From: Aromatoleum toluolicum
Lineage (GTDB): Bacteria > Pseudomonadota > Gammaproteobacteria > Burkholderiales > Rhodocyclaceae
Direction of reading: 5' to 3'
Length of the DNA stretch: 64,000 nucleotides
Assembly: GCF_012911005.2 (NCBI RefSeq)
Contig: NZ_WTVS01000002.1
Span: 1-64,000, forward strand
Shown here: positions 1-7,152 of the stretch, in pieces
How positions within the stretch are numbered: the first letter of the stretch is position 1
Layout: every line of letters begins with the position of its first letter
Translations under genes and position numbers: made by a program
Notes under the pieces: model-generated
Told to the model about the DNA's origin: nothing
Database searches by the model: none
What the model saw: the letters and a program-made list of their open reading frames with translations, nothing else

Positions 1-29
1 GTCCCTGGCCGCCCCACTCGACAGAAGGC

Positions 30-362
30 TCAGGCGTTGTCCTTGATTGTCGCAGTCGCCCCGTTTTCCTTCACGCTGGCGATGCCGGCGTCGCGGGAGG
101 CTGCGGACGGATACATCTGGCTCGTACCGATGACCTGGCTATTGGCCGCCTTCAGATTGAAGAACTCCTTCCCGGCAGACGACGTCTTCCGTTCATAGCG
201 CTCATCGTTCCCGCAGTTGGCCTGCACCGATGCGATTCCGTTCTCCGCAGAACCCTTGGCCTTATACAGCTCGCTAGTGAGAATCGTCTCGCCGTTACCT
301 GCCTTGAGAACAAAGCGAAACTGCCCATCGCTACTCTTGCTCAGTTCGAACCAACCCGCCAT
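30..362 (-). CDS. YegP-like DUF1508 protein
   Basis: A small soluble protein of 110 residues made of two copies of the DUF1508 (YegP) fold. The first repeat runs from about residue 3 to 50 (FVLKAGNGETILTSELY) and the second from about 55 to 105 (FNLKAANSQVIGTSQMY), each ending in an IASV segment. I start it at the ATG at 362, which has a good ribosome site (AAGGGGAG) in front; an upstream in-frame TTG would add eight residues without a ribosome site. The biochemical function of YegP proteins is not established. It sits just outside the recognisable cassette array. Confidence 0.85.
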   Translation of the reverse strand: MAGWFELSKSSDGQFRFVLKAGNGETILTSELYKAKGSAENGIASVQANCGNDERYERKTSSAGKEFFNLKAANSQVIGTSQMYPSAASRDAGIASVKENGATATIKDNA

Positions 363-451
363 TCGGATGCTCCCCTTGTTGAACAAAGAATATGCACTAT
401 TACGCAGTGATCACGCGGCAAAGACCAAACGTTCAAAGCCGTAACATTTGG

Positions 452-850
452 CTACAGCAGCTCGCGCGGAATATTTCCGCCGTTGTCCGCCAAGCGCTGC
501 AGGACAGTCTTGTGCAGCCAGATGTTCATCTGCGCGGAGTCACCCATCTTGTCTGCCGGGCAGCCAAGCTCGGTTGCGAGCTCCTTCCGTGCGGCAAGAC
601 TGCTGTCCAGGCCAAGCAGCTTCATGAGGTCGACGATCGAGACCTTCCAGTTGAGCGCCTGAGGATTCGCGGCTGAAAGTGCCTCAAGCTTCGCTACGAC
701 GTCGACCTGTGATATCGCAGCAGGGGTTGCGGACGCTGAAGGCGCGGGCTGCGCTCCAGCGCTTGTCGAGGCCGGGGCGGCCGAACCTGCGGGGGTTGGT
801 GCGTCATCGCCGAACCCCAACTTCGCGAGGATGCTGCTGAAAAGTCCCAT
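452..850 (-). CDS. DUF3597 domain protein
   Basis: This 132-residue protein has a short N-terminal segment (MGLFSSILAKLGFG), an Ala/Pro/Ser-rich linker of about 30 residues and a C-terminal DUF3597 domain from about residue 47 to 130. A strong ribosome site (AAAGGAG) precedes the ATG. There is no signal peptide or membrane segment. The family is found in many Proteobacteria and its function is unknown. The low-complexity linker may let the N-terminal segment and the helical domain move independently. Confidence 0.8.
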   Translation of the reverse strand: MGLFSSILAKLGFGDDAPTPAGSAAPASTSAGAQPAPSASATPAAISQVDVVAKLEALSAANPQALNWKVSIVDLMKLLGLDSSLAARKELATELGCPADKMGDSAQMNIWLHKTVLQRLADNGGNIPRELL

Positions 851-1011
851 GACGACTCCTTTAGGATGACCCGCCGACCGCGGGATGCCGTCGGCAACAC
901 TTCACCATACCGCAAATTCGATACGCATTGTTCATCCGCGCCGTCCGATGCTCACGGTGAGAAGCCGGGGCAAGCGTATGAAATTTGGTGACGGACCAGG
1001 ATTCGCACGCA

Positions 1012-1329
1012 TCATTGCTTTCCTTCAATGTCGGCCTCGTACCTCTCCAGCCGGTCCATCACCACACGGTTGCCCCTGTATTTCGCTTTCAAATCTCGAA
1101 GGGCCTGATCCGAGCCCTTGCAGTAATGAAGCAACTGGGCGGCAATGAAATCTCGCCGTTCCAACTCTTCGCTCGAGGCCCCCTCGGGCCAAGGCTCCGC
1201 GCGGAAATGCTCACACGCGTCGCGGCGCCCGATGTACTCGGAGACCTCCGTTGGGAATATCTCGCTCGCGAGTGCGCTCCTGCCAAAAGGACACTGATCG
1301 CCACAGGAAATTGTTTCGTCATGTTTCAC
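1012..1329 (-). CDS. hypothetical protein with N-terminal cysteines
   Basis: I do not recognise this 105-residue protein. It starts at a GTG and has a Cys-x3-Cys pair near the N terminus (SCGDQC), two later cysteines (about residues 38 and 69) and a charged helical C-terminal half. The start lies inside an imperfect palindrome (TTTCACCTCACGTGAAA, 1324-1340 on the plus strand) that could be a regulatory site or chance. The spacing of a GAGG motif to the GTG is poor, so the start is uncertain. No attC flanks it, so it is probably outside the cassette array. Confidence 0.5.
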   Translation of the reverse strand: MKHDETISCGDQCPFGRSALASEIFPTEVSEYIGRRDACEHFRAEPWPEGASSEELERRDFIAAQLLHYCKGSDQALRDLKAKYRGNRVVMDRLERYEADIEGKQ

Positions 1330-1427
1330 CTCACGTGAAACCGATCCGACTACACCGCTTCCCCCACAGGACGAAGATCAGTGACGGCCACAACATGGTG
1401 AGCTCCAGCCGGAGAACGACGAACAGA

Positions 1428-1706
1428 CTATTCAACTGCTCGACTGCTCGGCTGGCGCGACGCTTCAACGACTTCCTGCGGAACCGGCTCGACCAGCAAT
1501 GCTCGCAGACCGCGAACCAATGCTGCCAGTTCAGGAGAGAGCGCTGCATGTGGAGATGAAAGAAGTTGGCGAAGGACTTCGGCAACATCCTGGCCGAGAC
1601 GAGCGTTGTCGGTAAAGATTAACTTGAAAAGGGTTGAATTCAGCTGGAGTTGAGCAGATACCATTTTTTCCAGATAGGCAACGCGGCCTTCGAGTGATTC
1701 TGCCAT
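1428..1706 (-). CDS. small helical hypothetical protein
   Basis: A 92-residue protein with no recognisable domain. The first 30 residues have heptad-like hydrophobic spacing (MAESLEGRVAYLEKMV) and could form a coiled coil. The remainder is leucine/alanine-rich helix ending in a Pro/Ser tail. An AGGATAAGAG ribosome site lies eight bases before the ATG, which supports the start. Other frames across it are open but lack ribosome sites. It is the last gene to the right of the unknown leftmost group and borders the most distal attC-like site. Confidence 0.6.
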   Translation of the reverse strand: MAESLEGRVAYLEKMVSAQLQLNSTLFKLIFTDNARLGQDVAEVLRQLLSSPHAALSPELAALVRGLRALLVEPVPQEVVEASRQPSSRAVE

Positions 1707-1777
1707 TCTCTTATCCTTTAAAAGAAGCGTACGCGGGAAGACATTCTGATTCGAATGCGTCGCGCTAATTTACGGAC

Positions 1778-1840
1778 GACCAACGTTTGCGCCCACGCGA
1801 AGGCCCGCACGGGCGGGCCACATCCAGTTCATGATTACGC
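1778..1840 (-). other. attC-like site, distal end of cassette array
   Basis: This 63-bp segment follows the RibD-like cassette. It contains a strong hairpin (GGCCCGC, four-base loop, GCGGGCC) and, on the minus strand, a GTTGGTC end that resembles the R' core GTTRRRY. The other core (ATTACGC on plus) is degenerate. I see no further attC to its left, so the recognisable array ends here. Confidence 0.5.
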
Positions 1841-1844
1841 GGAG

Positions 1845-2395
1845 CTATTTACCAACCTCATATCGCAGCTCAACCATGCCAACCCCCATCTGGCGAACTG
1901 AGACAAGGCGCAGGATTGGGCTGAGAACTCGGCGCGGAAACACTTGCTTGCCTCTGCCCAGGGTCACTGAGCCGATCTGGATGATCAGCTCATCCAGAAG
2001 CCCTGCATCATGAAACTGTCCCGCCAAGTCTCCACCCCCACAATCCAGATATTTTTTTCCCCGGCGGCCACGCGCATCTCATTGTGAATCTCGCGCACAT
2101 CACCTTTCACAAATCTAATGTCTGAACCTTCAACTGCCGGCATAACGCGACTGGTGAACACCCAGACAGGCTGGGTGTACGGCCAAGGTGATCCAGTCTC
2201 GGCTGCAACCTTGTCGGCATTGCGGACGATCCATTCGTAGGTGGCGGCCCCCATTGCCAGTGCGCCGACTTCCGCAATGAAACTCGGGTAGCTGGAGTCA
2301 TTCAGATCCGCAAGAGGGAACAGCCACTCCAACGAGTCATCCTCGGTGGCGATAAATCCATCAAGACTTGATGCGGTGTAGTACTGGGTCTTCAT
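1845..2395 (-). pseudogene. RibD C-terminal/DHFR-like reductase, frameshifted
   Basis: This cassette encoded a dihydrofolate-reductase-like protein of the RibD C-terminal family (small NADPH reductases such as YyaP). The intact N-terminal part (2395 down to about 2040) starts MKTQYYTASSLDGFIATEDD and carries the family pattern through the GAATYEWI segment to IWIVG. There the frame breaks: a run of five G (2035-2039) appears to have lost one G. Restoring it gives IWIVGGGDLAGQFHDAGLLD and then the rest of the domain (DELIIQIGSVTLGRGKQVFP) in the frame ending at 1845. As it stands, a truncated 136-residue product would end at 1985. It is either a decayed cassette or a homopolymer sequencing error. 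Confidence 0.85.
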
Positions 2396-2400
2396 GACAT

Positions 2401-2489
2401 CGATAACCTCTCGTAAGGTGTCGACTGCCTATGGTTTGCACTCTCCGGACGGCGCAGCGTTTCGCGTAGGCTGCAATAGCTTGTCTGGA
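2401..2489 (-). other. attC site (long form, degenerate R'')
   Basis: On the plus strand CGATAAC (2401-2407) gives the R' core GTTATCG of the RibD-like cassette, 12 bases before its ATG. The opposite core is GTCTGGA (2483-2489), one or two changes from consensus. About 89 bp lie between, with partly complementary arms (CGGACGGCGCAGCG region). Confidence 0.6.
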
Positions 2490-2505
2490 AGCACGCTGTT
2501 CTTGA

Positions 2506-2730
2506 TCAAGATTCAACCCTTCTCGAAAGAAAAGCAACGACTACAAGAAAAACCGCAAGGCCCCAAAGGACGTAAGCCTGTCATTGCAGCACGAGGTACG
2601 TGAATGCAATCTCGTATGCTCAGGACAGACGGCCGCGGTATGGCGGAATGTCTGGAGAGAACCATTGAACGACCCCGAGCGGCAAGAAGACCAGAGCGAG
2701 CCCTAGGGCCTGTTTATCATTACGACTCAC
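2506..2730 (-). pseudogene. decayed small membrane ORF in same cassette
   Basis: Downstream of the 66-residue membrane protein, a second reading frame starts at a GTG that overlaps the upstream stop region. It reads 75 codons to a TGA at 2506 but contains two further in-frame TGA codons, at 2620-2622 and at about 2581-2583. Read through, it would be a second small membrane protein with hydrophobic stretches (QALGLALVFLPLGVVQWF near the start, VLWGLAVFLVVVAFL near the end). The hydrophobic pattern persists across both stops, which suggests nonsense mutations, possibly TGG to TGA, rather than random DNA. The first 36 codons could still be translated. Confidence 0.45.
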
Positions 2731-2920
2731 CCTCTGACATGCAGGTGATGAACTTGTATGTGAGATAGCCGGGAATGCCCATTAGCACAGCCAGCGAATA
2801 GCGACCAAACGGCCCTGTCAAACCGAACAGATAAGACAGTTGGCCAGCGATAAGCCATGCGGCGATTGCAAGACCAAGCCATTCATTTCGAGTGAAAGGT
2901 GAGGAATTTGAAGGCGACAT
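2720..2920 (-). CDS. two-helix small membrane protein (cassette)
   Basis: A 66-residue protein of unknown function with two predicted membrane helices (about residues 14-33, WLGLAIAAWLIAGQLSYLFG, and 38-56). The N terminus is polar and Ser-rich. It is the first ORF of its cassette and its stop region overlaps the GTG of the decayed ORF behind it. The ribosome site is weak, as in most of the cassettes here, which have very short leaders. Confidence 0.6.
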   Translation of the reverse strand: MSPSNSSPFTRNEWLGLAIAAWLIAGQLSYLFGLTGPFGRYSLAVLMGIPGYLTYKFITCMSEGES

Positions 2921-2928
2921 TTCCTACG

Positions 2929-2997
2929 GTCTCACGTCAGAATTCACCGTCCTGACGCGCCTTGCCGCGCCAGTTCCAGTGGGATGATGGGTTGAGG
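2929..2997 (-). other. attC site with mutated R' core
   Basis: The plus-strand core GTTGAGG (2991-2997) is a good R'' equivalent and a near-perfect hairpin (CCTGACGCGC against GCGCCAG) lies between the cores. The other end reads GTGAGAC on the minus strand where GTTRRRY is expected, so this end is mutated and may recombine poorly. Confidence 0.6.
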
Positions 2998-2998
2998 C

Positions 2999-3688
2999 TC
3001 ATTTGGTTACGAGTTCTACTGCCCGCTGTAGTAGCTGAGTCGCCTTAGATAGGACTGGCCCCGCCATAGCATCTTGTTGCAGAACGGCGAATGGCCCCTC
3101 GCCGAAATAGAGGCCGTCAGAAACGAGAAATGTGATTCGGACGTTTCCCGCCCTCGGTGGTGGAAGCCGTTGCCTATCCCAAGGTCCGATCTTGTTGACG
3201 ATCGGTTGAGAGACAGAAAGCAACTCTTTCGCCATACCCTCGACCGGGTTTCCCTGGCCTTCGAAGATTGCCAGTTTTCCGGATTGATTTAGATAACGCA
3301 CACCGCCTTCCGAAAAGGCTGCCAGTACGTCGAGACCCTGCTGAAGAGGAACCTCTACGATTACCCCGAGCAAACGCTTGGGTGGTACGGTCTCACCCAA
3401 TGCGCGCAACCGATTGTAGGCGACGGCGCGAACTCTACCTTCGTTGGCTTCATCATCGGCTACTTTGCGAAGTGCCGTCTTGTCTGGCCGTTCTGCCAGC
3501 AGAGTGCCCCAGAGACCAACACTCTTTTCGGCGCCATGCGTCTTGAAGAGATTGATGTCATCGCAGAAGAGAAGATTGTAGAGGAAGTTTACGTGCGATT
3601 CGGCATACGGTTTGTAGAGTTCTGCGCCGGCCGTCGAACCGCTCGCTGCCAACGTAATGCCGATTGCGGCTAGGAGTTTCTTCAGCAT
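2999..3688 (-). CDS. exported hypothetical protein (cassette)
   Basis: A 229-residue protein of unknown function with a clear Sec signal peptide (MLKKLLAAIGITLAAS, cleavage near STAGA-EL). I start at the ATG at 3688; an upstream TTG lies within the recombination core and is less likely. The mature part has one cysteine in an NLLFCDDINLF segment and a region repeating helical, charged sequence; part of it (ADDEANEGRVRAVAYNRLRAL) looks like a short HEAT-like helical repeat. It probably acts in the periplasm. The attC follows its start within 16 bases, so any promoter must be upstream in the array. Confidence 0.7.
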   Translation of the reverse strand: MLKKLLAAIGITLAASGSTAGAELYKPYAESHVNFLYNLLFCDDINLFKTHGAEKSVGLWGTLLAERPDKTALRKVADDEANEGRVRAVAYNRLRALGETVPPKRLLGVIVEVPLQQGLDVLAAFSEGGVRYLNQSGKLAIFEGQGNPVEGMAKELLSVSQPIVNKIGPWDRQRLPPPRAGNVRITFLVSDGLYFGEGPFAVLQQDAMAGPVLSKATQLLQRAVELVTK

Positions 3689-3697
3689 CTTTATTAG

Positions 3698-3765
3698 CCC
3701 CAACGCCGGAAATCACCGGACCTGCGCAACTCTTCGCGCAGGTCCGGTTGATTGAAAGGTTCGAC
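3698..3765 (-). other. attC site
   Basis: The cores are CCCCAAC (3698-3704, giving GTTGGGG on the minus strand) and GTTCGAC (3759-3765). Between them are long inverted arms sharing CCGGACCTGCGC with the attC at 7153-7219, so the two sites belong to one sequence subgroup. Confidence 0.8.
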
Positions 3766-3774
3766 CGCGTAACA

Positions 3775-4398
3775 CTAGTATTCGAACCCCAAGAACCTGC
3801 CTTCTTTTCCCTCGCCATCGGTGAGAACCAACAAATCCTTCTCCCGCTTGAATTTGTAACTAATTGGCGGCTGGTTACGTGGTGTGATGATAAGAGTGTC
3901 GTAGGTCGTGCGATACGTTCCCATGAGCGTCTGAAATGGAACGCTTAGCTGTACAACGCCAGTGCGGGAATATCGCATCAGGGCCGGGCCGCCCGTGTAA
4001 TGTTTAAAAGTCCACTCACCTACGATTGGATGCGCACCTTTGTATGGCCTGCCGGTGCGCTTCATAATTTGCTTTCGATCCGGCGTTTTGGGATTCTGAG
4101 TCAGAGTGTCACCATCAACTGAGAATTCCTGGATCGACACTTCCCCTGTGAGAGAGCCATCCGGGGCAAGCAGCGTCATCTTGATTCGATTTCCATCGAT
4201 CTCGTACAAGAAGTCAACCAATGCGCCGAATGCATGGGTTACGTTTCCATCCTTCGAAAATATCCATTGTGGTCCGAGACCGCCCTTGGTGCGTGACGAT
4301 GACGACCAGATTCCCGCGACATCATCTTCCGCGATAGCCGGGAAGACGCCAAGAAATGCCAAACAGCTCAGCAAGAGGGCTCGTGCAGGTGCGTTCAT
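3775..4398 (-). CDS. exported lipocalin-like hypothetical protein (cassette)
   Basis: A 207-residue protein with a signal peptide (ALLLSCLAFLGVFPAIA, cleavage near AIA-ED). The mature protein is rich in alternating beta-type sequence with two GxW motifs (VAGIWSSSS near the start and IVGEWTFKHY at about residue 125), which suggests two small beta-barrel or sandwich units of the kind seen in lipocalin-like cassette proteins. That fold is inference. Ligand and role are unknown. Confidence 0.7.
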   Translation of the reverse strand: MNAPARALLLSCLAFLGVFPAIAEDDVAGIWSSSSRTKGGLGPQWIFSKDGNVTHAFGALVDFLYEIDGNRIKMTLLAPDGSLTGEVSIQEFSVDGDTLTQNPKTPDRKQIMKRTGRPYKGAHPIVGEWTFKHYTGGPALMRYSRTGVVQLSVPFQTLMGTYRTTYDTLIITPRNQPPISYKFKREKDLLVLTDGEGKEGRFLGFEY

Positions 4399-4407
4399 TA
4401 GATTAGC

Positions 4408-4444
4408 GATCTACGTTTGAGCTCAGGCCGCGGCGCGTCAGGGC
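4408..4444 (-). other. truncated attC-like remnant
   Basis: Between two cassette ORFs the expected attC is only about 37 bp. It retains GTAGATC in place of GTTRRRY and GTCAGGGC at the other end, with GGCCGCGGC at the centre. It looks like an attC that lost its middle, which would fuse the two cassettes into one unit. Confidence 0.35.
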
Positions 4445-4956
4445 CGTCGAGCCAGCAGCGAATGGTTAGAGCGCCCCCGGTATATGAGAAGCGCCCAGAT
4501 ACAGATTGCCAGCTCCACTGCAAACGACCAGTGCAGGATAAAGCTCAGCCACCATGGTTTGAACCCCGCGGCCACCGTGAACATGGCGTACGGTTGGTCA
4601 ATGAATGGGGCAAACCACCATATGTCTCCTACAAAGGAGTCGAGGACTACGTGCAACACACCGCCCACGCAAAGAACCAGCGACAGGATGGCGGCCTTCG
4701 ACTGTCTGGCGTACCCGAACCACAATGCAGAGGCTGTGGCCAACGTTAGCCAAATGATTGGCCAATGTGACAGGTACTTGTGATGGTGGGTCTGCCTATT
4801 GTCGATAACGTGGAAATACACCATGTCGAAGTCTGGCGCCAACGCGCCAACGATTCCGGCTGCAACAATTGCCTTTGCGGAGACCGCAACGCTGGCGACC
4901 CGCCCCATGATCGAAGTTGCCAGAATGTAACCGGAAGGAGCGTGGGCGATGATCAT
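4438..4956 (-). CDS. YdjM-like membrane-bound metal-dependent hydrolase (DUF457)
   Basis: A 172-residue membrane protein of the YdjM/DUF457 family of putative zinc-dependent membrane hydrolases. The N-terminal part carries the characteristic Asp-x-Asp and His cluster (APDFDMVYFHV followed by HHHKYLSH), with more His/Asp in HVVLDSFVGD, and about five membrane helices. I start at the ATG at 4956 (MIIAHAPSGYIL), 13 bases after the recombination core; the longer reading frame would begin inside the attC. The substrate is unknown. Such proteins are frequent integron cargo. Confidence 0.75.
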   Translation of the reverse strand: MIIAHAPSGYILATSIMGRVASVAVSAKAIVAAGIVGALAPDFDMVYFHVIDNRQTHHHKYLSHWPIIWLTLATASALWFGYARQSKAAILSLVLCVGGVLHVVLDSFVGDIWWFAPFIDQPYAMFTVAAGFKPWWLSFILHWSFAVELAICIWALLIYRGRSNHSLLARRP

Positions 4957-4962
4957 TGGGTG

Positions 4963-5045
4963 CTCTAACGAATTGAGTTCCGCGGACGGACGTAAACAGT
5001 GCAAAGCGCCGCTCGTGGCCCGCCCACTGCAACGATTGGTTGGGC
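4963..5045 (-). other. attC site
   Basis: The cores are CTCTAAC (4963-4969) and GTTGGGC (5039-5045). This attC closes a cassette whose coding part, expected between 5046 and the IS element, is not recognisable any more. Only repeats are found there. Confidence 0.75.
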
Positions 5046-5131
5046 CTCACGATGCCTCGCGTGGAGGTTGTCTGGTGAAATTGAACCCTTCCTCCCTCCA
5101 AAATTGCAGATCATGAAAATTGGGAAATATA

Positions 5132-5173
5132 ATGGGAAATAGGGGACAGACCATGGGAAATAGGGGACAGACC
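5132..5173. repeat. two tandem 21-bp GGGGACAGACC repeats
   Basis: Two perfect tandem copies of a 21-bp unit (5132-5152 and 5153-5173) contain AATAGGGGACAGACC. The same core appears in inverted orientation in the adjacent 49-bp repeats, so RNA or single strands from here could fold into hairpins with stems over 20 bp. Confidence 0.9.
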
Positions 5174-5181
5174 ACGGTTTC

Positions 5182-5279
5182 GGAAACAACAAATAGCAAA
5201 ACCGTGGTCTGTCCCCTATTTTCTAAACCCGGAAACAACAAATAGCAAAACCGTGGTCTGTCCCCTATTTTCTAAACCC
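5182..5279. repeat. perfect tandem duplication of a 49-bp REP-like unit
   Basis: Positions 5182-5230 and 5231-5279 are identical. Each unit contains GTGGTCTGTCCCCTATTT, the reverse complement of the motif in the neighbouring 21-bp repeats. Motifs of the form GTGGTCTGTCCCC are known to me as interspersed REP-like sequences in betaproteobacteria, often near REP-associated transposases. No such transposase gene is visible here. Confidence 0.9.
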
Positions 5280-5328
5280 GGCTTTATGCGCAAGGGGAAG
5301 TTCCCACGAAAAAGTGAGCACCCGCTAG

Positions 5329-6138
5329 TCATGCGAATTGAAACTCGAATTCGACGGGTGATTGGTAACCCAAGGCTGAGTGTAGCCTCCGGTGATTGTA
5401 GTAATCCACGTAATCGCGAATGGCGCGATGAAGTTCGTGATCAGAGTTGAAACGATGGCGGTGGTACATGTCGGATTTCATCGATTTATTCCATGATTCC
5501 ATGTGCGCATTGTCGGTCATGCGGCGCGGCCGATTGACGGATTGATCGAGGCCTGCGCGCTGCAGTGCACGCTTGAAGCCGGCAGCAAGGAATTCGACGC
5601 CTCGATCGCTATGGAACGTGACGCCCGGGGCGGGATTGCGCGACCTCACGGCCGCAGCCAGCGCTCGACGCGTTAAGGCAGCGGTCTTGTCGGGACCAAG
5701 AGACCATCCGAGCAAGCGCCTCGAATGGCGATCCATCACTGTGGCGAGATAACGCCACTGATTGCGTACTTTTAAATACGTGACGTCACCGACCCAGACC
5801 TGATCGGGACGCTCGACGTCGATCCTGTGTGCCTTGCTCTCAACACTGTCGAAGAACTGCGCAAGGCGAGGCATACGACGGTAAAGCGTCGCAGAACAGG
5901 CGCGAACACCGTGCTCACGCATCAGGCGCTCTACGCGTCGCTTACCGACACCTTCGCCGGCCTTTCTCAATGCCGCATGCACGCGCGGACTGCCGTAGGT
6001 CTCGCGACTGGCCTGATGGACCGCTTGAATCTTGTCCAGAAGACGGGTGTCCTCATTGGCACGAGCGCAGGCCGGGCGCTGTCGCCAAGCATAATAGCCA
6101 GAGGGGCTGACACCGTAGAGCCGGCACATCGTTCTCAC
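5329..6138 (-). CDS. IS3-family transposase OrfB
   Basis: A 269-residue catalytic part of the IS3 transposase. It has the HTH_21-like N-terminal region ([16 protein letters not shown]), then an rve integrase core with the DDE residues visible in WVGDVTYLK (first Asp), FHSDRGVEF (second Asp) and [11 protein letters not shown] (Glu). It ends with the conserved [15 protein letters not shown]. It overlaps orfA by four bases and is in the -1 frame, so it is normally made as an OrfAB fusion by frameshifting. The reading frame is complete, so the element may be active. Confidence 0.93.
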   Translation of the reverse strand: MRTMCRLYGVSPSGYYAWRQRPACARANEDTRLLDKIQAVHQASRETYGSPRVHAALRKAGEGVGKRRVERLMREHGVRACSATLYRRMPRLAQFFDSVESKAHRIDVERPDQVWVGDVTYLKVRNQWRYLATVMDRHSRRLLGWSLGPDKTAALTRRALAAAVRSRNPAPGVTFHSDRGVEFLAAGFKRALQRAGLDQSVNRPRRMTDNAHMESWNKSMKSDMYHRHRFNSDHELHRAIRDYVDYYNHRRLHSALGYQSPVEFEFQFA

Positions 6139-6491
6139 CTGGAACGCTTCCTTGCAGTGCTCGATGAAGGCGAAGACGTCCCCTTTCGAGCGGAAGTGAA
6201 CGCGATGGCTTTTTTTAACAGATCGTGCTCCAGCTTCAGGCGCTCGTAGTCCTTCTTGAGCTTGCGCAACTCCTTGAGCTCGGCCGCCACGTCCTTATCG
6301 ATTTCGACTGTCTTGGTCAGGATCAACCCCTCACGCGCCTGCTTGCGCCATCGCGACAGCATAAACGGATGAATGGAAAGCGAGGCCGCGACATCATTCA
6401 CCCTTACCCCCGGCAACTGGCTCAGCCGTACTGCCGTTGCCTTGAAATGAGCACTATATCGGTTGGTCGTCCTGGGTCCTGGTTTGGGCAT
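6135..6491 (-). CDS. IS3-family transposase OrfA
   Basis: A 118-residue protein with a helix-turn-helix ([20 protein letters not shown], then [14 protein letters not shown]) followed by a leucine-zipper region ([20 protein letters not shown]). It binds the IS ends and regulates transposition. I start at the ATG at 6491 after CAGGAG. Alone it terminates at 6135 with a Ser/Arg-rich tail, which is what reading past the slippery site in frame 0 gives. Confidence 0.92.
   Translation of the reverse strand: MPKPGPRTTNRYSAHFKATAVRLSQLPGVRVNDVAASLSIHPFMLSRWRKQAREGLILTKTVEIDKDVAAELKELRKLKKDYERLKLEHDLLKKAIAFTSARKGTSSPSSSTARKRSR
6209..6215 (-). promoter_or_regulatory. -1 programmed frameshift site A-AAA-AAG
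   Basis: On the minus strand orfA reads TTA AAA AAA GCC. Slipping back one base on A-AAA-AAG continues as [19 protein letters not shown] and runs directly into OrfB, giving the expected IS3 fusion with no gap. This is a direct reading of the sequence and matches the standard IS3 mechanism. Confidence 0.88.
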
Positions 6492-6565
6492 TGCACACAC
6501 TCCTGAACAGTTTGTTCAGGGTGTCCACCAAACCGTAGGAACCGCCCGGTCCGGTTGACCGAGAG

Positions 6566-6572
6566 GTTATGC
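6566..6572 (-). other. attC half-site cut by the IS3 element
   Basis: GTTATGC on plus (GCATAAC on minus) matches the R'' core and equals the core of the adjacent cassette start at 6704-6710. The arm after it (CTCTCGGTCAACCGGACC on minus) runs into the IS end at 6547. Confidence 0.6.
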
Positions 6573-6579
6573 GTCGCCA

Positions 6580-6684
6580 CTATTGCTGCTCAACTTTTCG
6601 TTCCTTGATGGATTTGATTTTCGTGTCCTTCACGATGCAAACCGCAGCTCTAGTCTTCTCTAGATCAGGTTCGTCTTCTAGCAA
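6580..6684 (-). CDS. possible 34-residue peptide in a minimal cassette
   Basis: The tiny cassette between 6566 and 6710 holds an open frame with a TTG start at 6684 and a TAG at 6580. The peptide is highly charged (LEDEPDLEKT, then KDTKIKSIKERKVEQQ). An AAAGGGAAG sequence sits immediately before the TTG, which is too close for a good ribosome site. It could be a real small peptide, the tail of a deleted gene, or a non-coding cassette. Confidence 0.3.
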   Translation of the reverse strand: MLEDEPDLEKTRAAVCIVKDTKIKSIKERKVEQQ

Positions 6685-6703
6685 CTTCCCTTTGGATTAA
6701 GAC

Positions 6704-6772
6704 GCATAACGCGTAAATCAACGGACGTCAAAAGCGCAGCTTTTGGCGGTCCGATGCATTGATGGGTTAGAG
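6704..6772 (-). other. attC site
   Basis: The cores are GCATAAC (6704-6710) and GTTAGAG (6766-6772). The arms contain CGGACGTC, AAGCGCAGCTTTTGGCGG and GTCCG, the same arm sequence as the attC sites at 7512 and 8839. Confidence 0.85.
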
Positions 6773-6773
6773 G

Positions 6774-7127
6774 TCATTGTGCGCCCTTAAAAAAAGACCT
6801 CTGGCTCGACTCGTAAGTACTTCGCGAACCTGAGTCAGTTTTGGAGGCAGTCAGTGCAGAGCCCGCCGGTTCTTGAGGTCGTGATGATTTTGTTCCCTCT
6901 TGAACACAAAGGTATCTCGCGCTTCCGTTTGCAAACTGCATAGTCACGGTTCGGACCATCTTGAGATTTGCGTAGGCTGGATCATCGCAATAGAAAAGAC
7001 CCGCACCACCGACCAAGCGGATTGAGTCTCCTTCTCCTATTTCAAGCACTAGGTCTTTTTTTTGAGCGCAGGCCATTAGAAATATGGTGATCGCAAATAG
7101 TGTCAACAGCTTTATCTTATTCTTCAT
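6774..7127 (-). CDS. small lipoprotein (cassette)
   Basis: A 117-residue protein with a lipoprotein signal (LLTLFAITIFLMACAQ; lipobox LMAC, Cys about residue 20). The mature part opens with QKKDLVLEIGEGDSIRLVGG and has two later cysteines (FYCDDPAY and RYLCVQEG) that could form a disulfide, then a Ser/Thr-rich tail. It should be anchored in the outer or inner membrane facing the periplasm. Function unknown. Confidence 0.7.
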   Translation of the reverse strand: MKNKIKLLTLFAITIFLMACAQKKDLVLEIGEGDSIRLVGGAGLFYCDDPAYANLKMVRTVTMQFANGSARYLCVQEGTKSSRPQEPAGSALTASKTDSGSRSTYESSQRSFFKGAQ

Positions 7128-7152
7128 CGGAATGAAATGCTGACGACAAGTT

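Larger units (their letters stand above)
5294..6547 (-). mobile_element. IS3-family insertion sequence inside the integron
   Basis: About 1.25 kb, the usual IS3 size, with orfA and orfB. Imperfect terminal inverted repeats of about 29 bp match at 19 positions: the left end reads GGGAAGTTCCCACG inward and the right end, on the other strand, GGGCGGTTCCTACG, both reaching CACCC. I see no clear target duplication. On the right the element abuts the half of an attC (core at 6566-6572); the other half is not recognisable on the left, so the insertion was followed by loss or rearrangement. Confidence 0.85.

Noticed and set aside
1324-1340. Palindrome TTTCACCTCACGTGAAA as an operator
   Set aside because: It overlaps the start of an uncertain gene and has no second copy, so it may be chance.
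2506-2730. TGA recoding (selenocysteine) in the second ORF of the cassette
   Set aside because: No SECIS-like structure next to the TGAs that I can see and the residues fit Trp in a membrane protein; nonsense decay is simpler.
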